Assembly: GCA_001797695.1 (NCBI GenBank)
Contig: MGQD01000088.1
Location: 1 to 10,121 of the forward strand
Direction: 5' to 3'
DNA length: 10,121 nt
From: Deltaproteobacteria bacterium RBG_13_49_15
GTDB taxonomy: Bacteria > Desulfobacterota > Desulfobacteria > Desulfobacterales > UBA2156
Positions 7,787-10,121 of this stretch are shown piece by piece. Within the stretch, counting starts at the first letter, position 1. Each line of letters opens with the position of its first letter. The notes under the pieces are model-generated. The model saw only the letters and a list, made by a program, of their open reading frames with translations, was not told where the DNA came from and searched no databases. The position numbers and the translations under genes were made by a program.

Positions 7787-7815
7787 ATAGTGGCACTATT
7801 ACATGACAATGTCAA
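7787..7815 (-). promoter_or_regulatory. Candidate promoter of the MarR remnant/EamA unit
   Basis: On the minus strand a perfect -35 TTGACA (7815-7810) is followed after 17 bases by CACTAT (7792-7787), a weak -10. It lies about 30 bases before the ribosome site of the MarR remnant and may still drive the exporter. Confidence 0.5.
7804..7814. promoter_or_regulatory. Palindromic operator candidate TGACA-A-TGTCA
   Basis: A perfect 5-1-5 palindrome overlaps the -35 element. MarR-family dimers commonly bind palindromes over their own promoters, so it is a natural candidate for the autoregulatory site of the now broken regulator. This role is inferred from position and symmetry. Confidence 0.5.
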
Positions 7816-8056
7816 CTATCTATTTGACTTGGGCAATTAAACCCAATGCGTGATAACTGAGACAGGAAGAAGGAAAGAGCGCAAATACTCCGAATCGAAC
7901 TCAAGTTCCTTGACCTCCTTCCTGAAGTTTTGTTGGTTTCAGTGGTCTTTCGATTTCCTGTGGATTCTTATCATAGTTAAAAAATGAGTTATGCTTTTAA
8001 TCAAAGAGGAAAAACTTCTCAAAGACAACATCTGTGTGTATTATATAAGGAAAATT
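7816..8056. other. Intergenic region with no supported gene
   Basis: Short open frames occur on both strands, but none has a ribosome site or recognisable family features. The plus-strand ATG at 7991 opens the frame of the small gene that follows, but has no Shine-Dalgarno sequence. Base composition becomes more AT-rich towards 8056. Confidence 0.5.
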
Positions 8057-8272
8057 ATGGAAACCAAAAAACATAAGCCACGGGCTGATGGAATCCAGGC
8101 CCATGTTGTAAAAGGCACTGAAAAAATGGGCTACTGGAAATTCAAAAAGGAATTTTGCTCCATTGAAGGGTGGCAGATGAGAAGACTCAGTCCACAAACG
8201 TATGAGGTTTTAAACAATAAGCGTAAAAAGATAGGAATTTTTAAGAGTGGAAAGGGGTATTTTCCAAACTAG
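8057..8272 (+). CDS. Small basic protein of unknown function
   Basis: A 71-residue protein I do not recognise. It is rich in lysine and arginine, with aromatic clusters (MGYWKFKKEF, KGYFPN) and one cysteine (Cys34); it has no membrane segment or signal peptide. The basic, aromatic composition with short alternating hydrophobic stretches would suit a small beta-rich or nucleic-acid-binding fold, but that is only a guess. I chose the ATG at 8057 because AAGGA lies five to nine bases upstream; the frame continues back to an ATG at 7991 that lacks a ribosome site and would add 22 residues. The gene is more AT-rich than the flanking kinase, ligase and exporter genes, as is the nucleotidyltransferase downstream, which hints at acquired DNA. 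A palindromic element separates the two. Confidence 0.6.
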   Translation: METKKHKPRADGIQAHVVKGTEKMGYWKFKKEFCSIEGWQMRRLSPQTYEVLNNKRKKIGIFKSGKGYFPN

Positions 8273-8289
8273 GAGGGAAAGCCGATAAT

Positions 8290-8364
8290 GCCCCATCTCC
8301 TTCGTTGCCAAGGACTCGCAGTAAAATACTACGGCTTCGCCCTTGGACGCCTTGGATCTGGGGC
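8290..8364. repeat. Imperfect ~75-base palindrome (REP/MITE-like or structured RNA)
   Basis: GCCCCA (8290-8295) pairs with TGGGGC (8359-8364), CCAAGG (8308-8313) pairs with CCTTGG (8341-8346), and AGTA (8320-8323) pairs with TACT (8327-8330) around an AAA loop. A second CCTTGG at 8350-8355 gives an alternative register. The nested order fits one long hairpin with internal loops. The element is GC-rich inside an AT-rich stretch and lies 18 bases after the small gene's stop. No T-run directly follows it, so simple termination is not convincing; a dispersed repeat copy is likelier. Confidence 0.55.
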
Positions 8365-8375
8365 GCCCTCGGCTT

Positions 8376-8403
8376 TTGCAACAACAGGGTATAGATAGAT
8401 AAT
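8376..8403 (+). promoter_or_regulatory. Weak promoter candidate for the nucleotidyltransferase
   Basis: TTGCAA (8376-8381) is followed after 16 bases by GATAAT (8398-8403). A transcript from here would begin only a few bases before the ATG at 8416, which would favour the internal start at 8470 described under the gene. Confidence 0.3.
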
Positions 8404-8415
8404 TGGGAACTCAAC

Positions 8416-8946
8416 ATGACACCAAAAAGATTTTATGACTGGCAGACGGCAGGAGGTACAGACGATGTCATGCGCATGGTTGACTGTATAGAGCGGGCAG
8501 ATCTTGCATGGTGCGCCATCGGAGGCGTAGCTGTGAATCATTGGGCCGATGAACCCATAGTTACGCAAGATGTTGATTTTGTTGTTGCTGCAGAGTCAGT
8601 GGAACTTGCGACAAAACTTCTTGAGGAGGCAGGATTCAAATCAGAACGCTTTCAATGGTCAATTAATTTTCGCGGTCATTCCAAAGTGAGTATTCAATTG
8701 AGCACGGAAGATTTCTATAAAGACTTCCCAAGTCGTTCCGTTGCGGCAGACATTCATGGAATTCTGATGCGCGTTGCTTCTCTGGAAGACACATTGCATG
8801 GAAAAATCAAAGCTTGGCGAGATAATGAAAAAAGACAAAGCAAGAAACTCAAAGACCTTGGTGATATTGCCCGTTTGGTTGAAAACCACCCTCGCCTGTG
8901 GGAATTGCTTGATACAGATTTGAAAGAAATAATTGAAAGGCAGTAA
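8416..8946 (+). CDS. Orphan nucleotidyltransferase, AbiEii/AbiGii-toxin-like
   Basis: A 176-residue protein with the nucleotidyltransferase-fold signature: GGVAVNHW (about residues 36-43) followed by VTQDVDFVV, where Asp52 and Asp54 would bind the metal ions. The C-terminal KIKAWRD and KKLKDLGDIARL resemble the Lys-Asp helical region of AbiEii-type proteins. AbiEii toxins nucleotidylate tRNA and are paired with an AbiEi antitoxin, but no AbiEi-like winged-helix gene is beside this one and the protein is shorter than classic AbiEii. It may be a stand-alone relative whose substrate is unknown. The ATG at 8416 has only GGGA upstream; an in-frame ATG at 8470 lies 13 bases after a good AGGAGG and would give 158 residues. 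I keep 8416 because the extra residues look like a normal N-terminal helix region. It is AT-rich, like the small gene upstream. Confidence 0.78.
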   Translation: MTPKRFYDWQTAGGTDDVMRMVDCIERADLAWCAIGGVAVNHWADEPIVTQDVDFVVAAESVELATKLLEEAGFKSERFQWSINFRGHSKVSIQLSTEDFYKDFPSRSVAADIHGILMRVASLEDTLHGKIKAWRDNEKRQSKKLKDLGDIARLVENHPRLWELLDTDLKEIIERQ

Positions 8947-9053
8947 CTGCAAGTCTAGAGCCGAAATATAAGTTTCACCTGATGAACTGGCGAGACGATT
9001 TTGAGACCCTTTATATATATACCAAAAATTGACCAACAAGAGATATCACTGCG

Positions 9054-10121
9054 CTATGCTCTGTCCAATGCCTCGCGAATTTTTACAGCAAGCGCTTTTT
9101 GGGAAAAAGGTTTCTGAAGAAAATGCACCCCTTCTTCCAGAGTCCCGTGATGACTGATCACATCGGCCGTGTAACCTGAAATATATAAGCACTTGAGTCC
9201 CGGGCAAAGGGAAATAAGCCGCCGGCAAAGATCGCGGCCGCTCATTTCGGGCATGATCACATCGGTTACCAGAAGATGAATCGGACCACTGTGTCCCTCG
9301 ACCAGTTGGATCGCCTTGTTCGGATTCGTTGTAGACAGCACCGCGTATCCGAGCTGTTTGAGCAACTTTTTGCTGAGATCGAGCAGCGACTCTTCGTCTT
9401 CAACCAGGAGAACAGTTTCGGTTCCCTTCGGCGCCTCGCCATGCATCCGGGTATCGACAGGAGTGGATGTCTCGGCCACAACCCGGGGCAAATAGATCAT
9501 GAAAGTGGCGCCTTTCCCCACCTCACTGTGTGCATTGATGAAACCTTCGTTCTGCTTCACGATGCCATACACCGTGGCCAGGCCAAGGCCGGTCCCTTTT
9601 CCGATTTCCTTGGTCGTGAAAAATGGCTCGAAGATTTTTACTAACGCTTCCTTGCTTATTCCGCAACCGCTGTCGCCGACAATAAGCCGTACATACTTTC
9701 CTGGAATCAAACCAGGGTAGGTTTCGCAATAGGCCGCGTCGCACTCCATGTTGTCGGTTTTGATGGTTATCTTGCCGACCCCCTTTATTGCATATCGTGA
9801 GTTAACCAGCAGGTTCGCCAGGATCTGGTCAATCTGGGTCGGATCCATCTTGATCTGCCATAAGGCCTTTCCTGGTTCCCAGATAAGCTCGATGTCTTCC
9901 CCGATCAACCGTCGCAACATCTTGAGCATGCTTTCGATGGTGTCATTGAGATTTAAAACCTTCGGAGATATGGTCTGTTTCCTGGCAAAGGCGAGCAGTT
10001 GTCGAACCAGGTCTGCGGAACGCTTGCCGGCCGACATGATCTCTTCAAGATCTTTGTAAATCGAATCGGACGGTTGTAACTTCATCATCGCCAACTCCGT
10101 ATGGCCGATGATCACGGAAAG
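9054..10121 (-). CDS. Hybrid sensor histidine kinase, C-terminal part (5' end outside window)
   Basis: The frame is open to the window end; the GTG at 10115 is not the start. The first visible residues, LSVIIGHTE, are what normally follow an HDFNN H box, so the phospho-accepting histidine should lie a few codons beyond the edge. Counting from the GTG: the rest of HisKA spans about 1-65; the ATPase has the N box with Asn101 and Asn105, DSGCGIS from 148, the IFEPFFTTKE lid region, and GTGLGLA from 174. The receiver spans about 234-351 with acidic Glu239/Asp240, phospho-acceptor Asp285, Ser313 and Lys335. These match kinase 1 domain for domain, including a C-terminal receiver without output. The N box reads NSRYAI where kinase 1 has NARDAM. 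Sensor domains are out of view. The stop is 107 bases from the nucleotidyltransferase stop, on the opposite strand. Confidence 0.95.
   Translation of the reverse strand, partial: LSVIIGHTELAMMKLQPSDSIYKDLEEIMSAGKRSADLVRQLLAFARKQTISPKVLNLNDTIESMLKMLRRLIGEDIELIWEPGKALWQIKMDPTQIDQILANLLVNSRYAIKGVGKITIKTDNMECDAAYCETYPGLIPGKYVRLIVGDSGCGISKEALVKIFEPFFTTKEIGKGTGLGLATVYGIVKQNEGFINAHSEVGKGATFMIYLPRVVAETSTPVDTRMHGEAPKGTETVLLVEDEESLLDLSKKLLKQLGYAVLSTTNPNKAIQLVEGHSGPIHLLVTDVIMPEMSGRDLCRRLISLCPGLKCLYISGYTADVISHHGTLEEGVHFLQKPFSQKALAVKIREALDRA

Noticed and set aside
7837..7935. Minus-strand open stretch of about 33 codons with plausible-looking composition
   Set aside because: It has no start codon or ribosome site, and I recognise no family; it could be a gene scrap, but nothing supports it.
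7991..8056. 22-residue N-terminal extension of the small basic protein
   Set aside because: There is no Shine-Dalgarno sequence before the ATG at 7991, whereas AAGGA precedes the ATG at 8057.
8982..9032. Tiny plus-strand frame of 16 residues after the nucleotidyltransferase
   Set aside because: It is too short, has no ribosome site, and its AT-rich end is not protein-like.
1..10121. CRISPR array, tRNA, rRNA, complete insertion sequence or integrase
   Set aside because: No regularly spaced repeats, tRNA-like cloverleaf, rRNA segments or transposase/integrase motifs were seen on either strand.

Overview
The window looks like chromosomal DNA of a Gram-negative, probably anaerobic bacterium. 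The style of the genes suggests a Desulfobacterota (deltaproteobacterial) lineage: very long PAS/GAF hybrid histidine kinases that end in a receiver domain, a bacteriohemerythrin, and a stand-alone long-chain acyl-CoA ligase. This placement is inferred from protein architecture only, since there is no rRNA or marker gene.

Layout. (1) 1-4513, plus strand: the 3' part of a hemerythrin-domain gene, then, 22 bases later, a complete 1359-residue membrane-bound hybrid histidine kinase (eight membrane helices, periplasmic sensor, PAS-GAF-PAS, HisKA, HATPase, receiver). The pair may be one operon linking a di-iron oxygen-type binding protein to a phosphorelay. (2) 4551-7758, minus strand: a convergent fatty-acyl-CoA ligase, a 330-base inverted-repeat-rich gap, an EamA/DMT ten-helix exporter, and directly upstream of it the decayed remains of a MarR-family regulator. 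The fossil regulator keeps its ribosome-binding site, start codon, both ends of its coding sequence and a perfect palindrome over its promoter, but has lost the DNA-binding core and has a frameshift. (3) About 7860-9053: a more AT-rich stretch with a small basic protein of unknown function, a roughly 75-base imperfect palindrome, and an orphan AbiEii-like nucleotidyltransferase. It reads like acquired accessory DNA. (4) 9054-10121, minus strand: the C-terminal part of a second hybrid histidine kinase, cut by the window end just downstream of its expected phospho-accepting histidine.

How it fits together. Both kinases have C-terminal receivers with the same terminal motif style and no DNA-binding output domain in view, so they probably feed phosphotransfer partners encoded elsewhere. 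The MarR remnant and EamA exporter form what was probably a regulator-transporter operon; loss of the regulator would leave the exporter without its local control. I found no complete, recognisable new multi-gene system. The signals most worth a second look are the MarR fossil with its surviving operator, the inverted-repeat cluster at 6489-6638, and the small protein-palindrome-nucleotidyltransferase segment.
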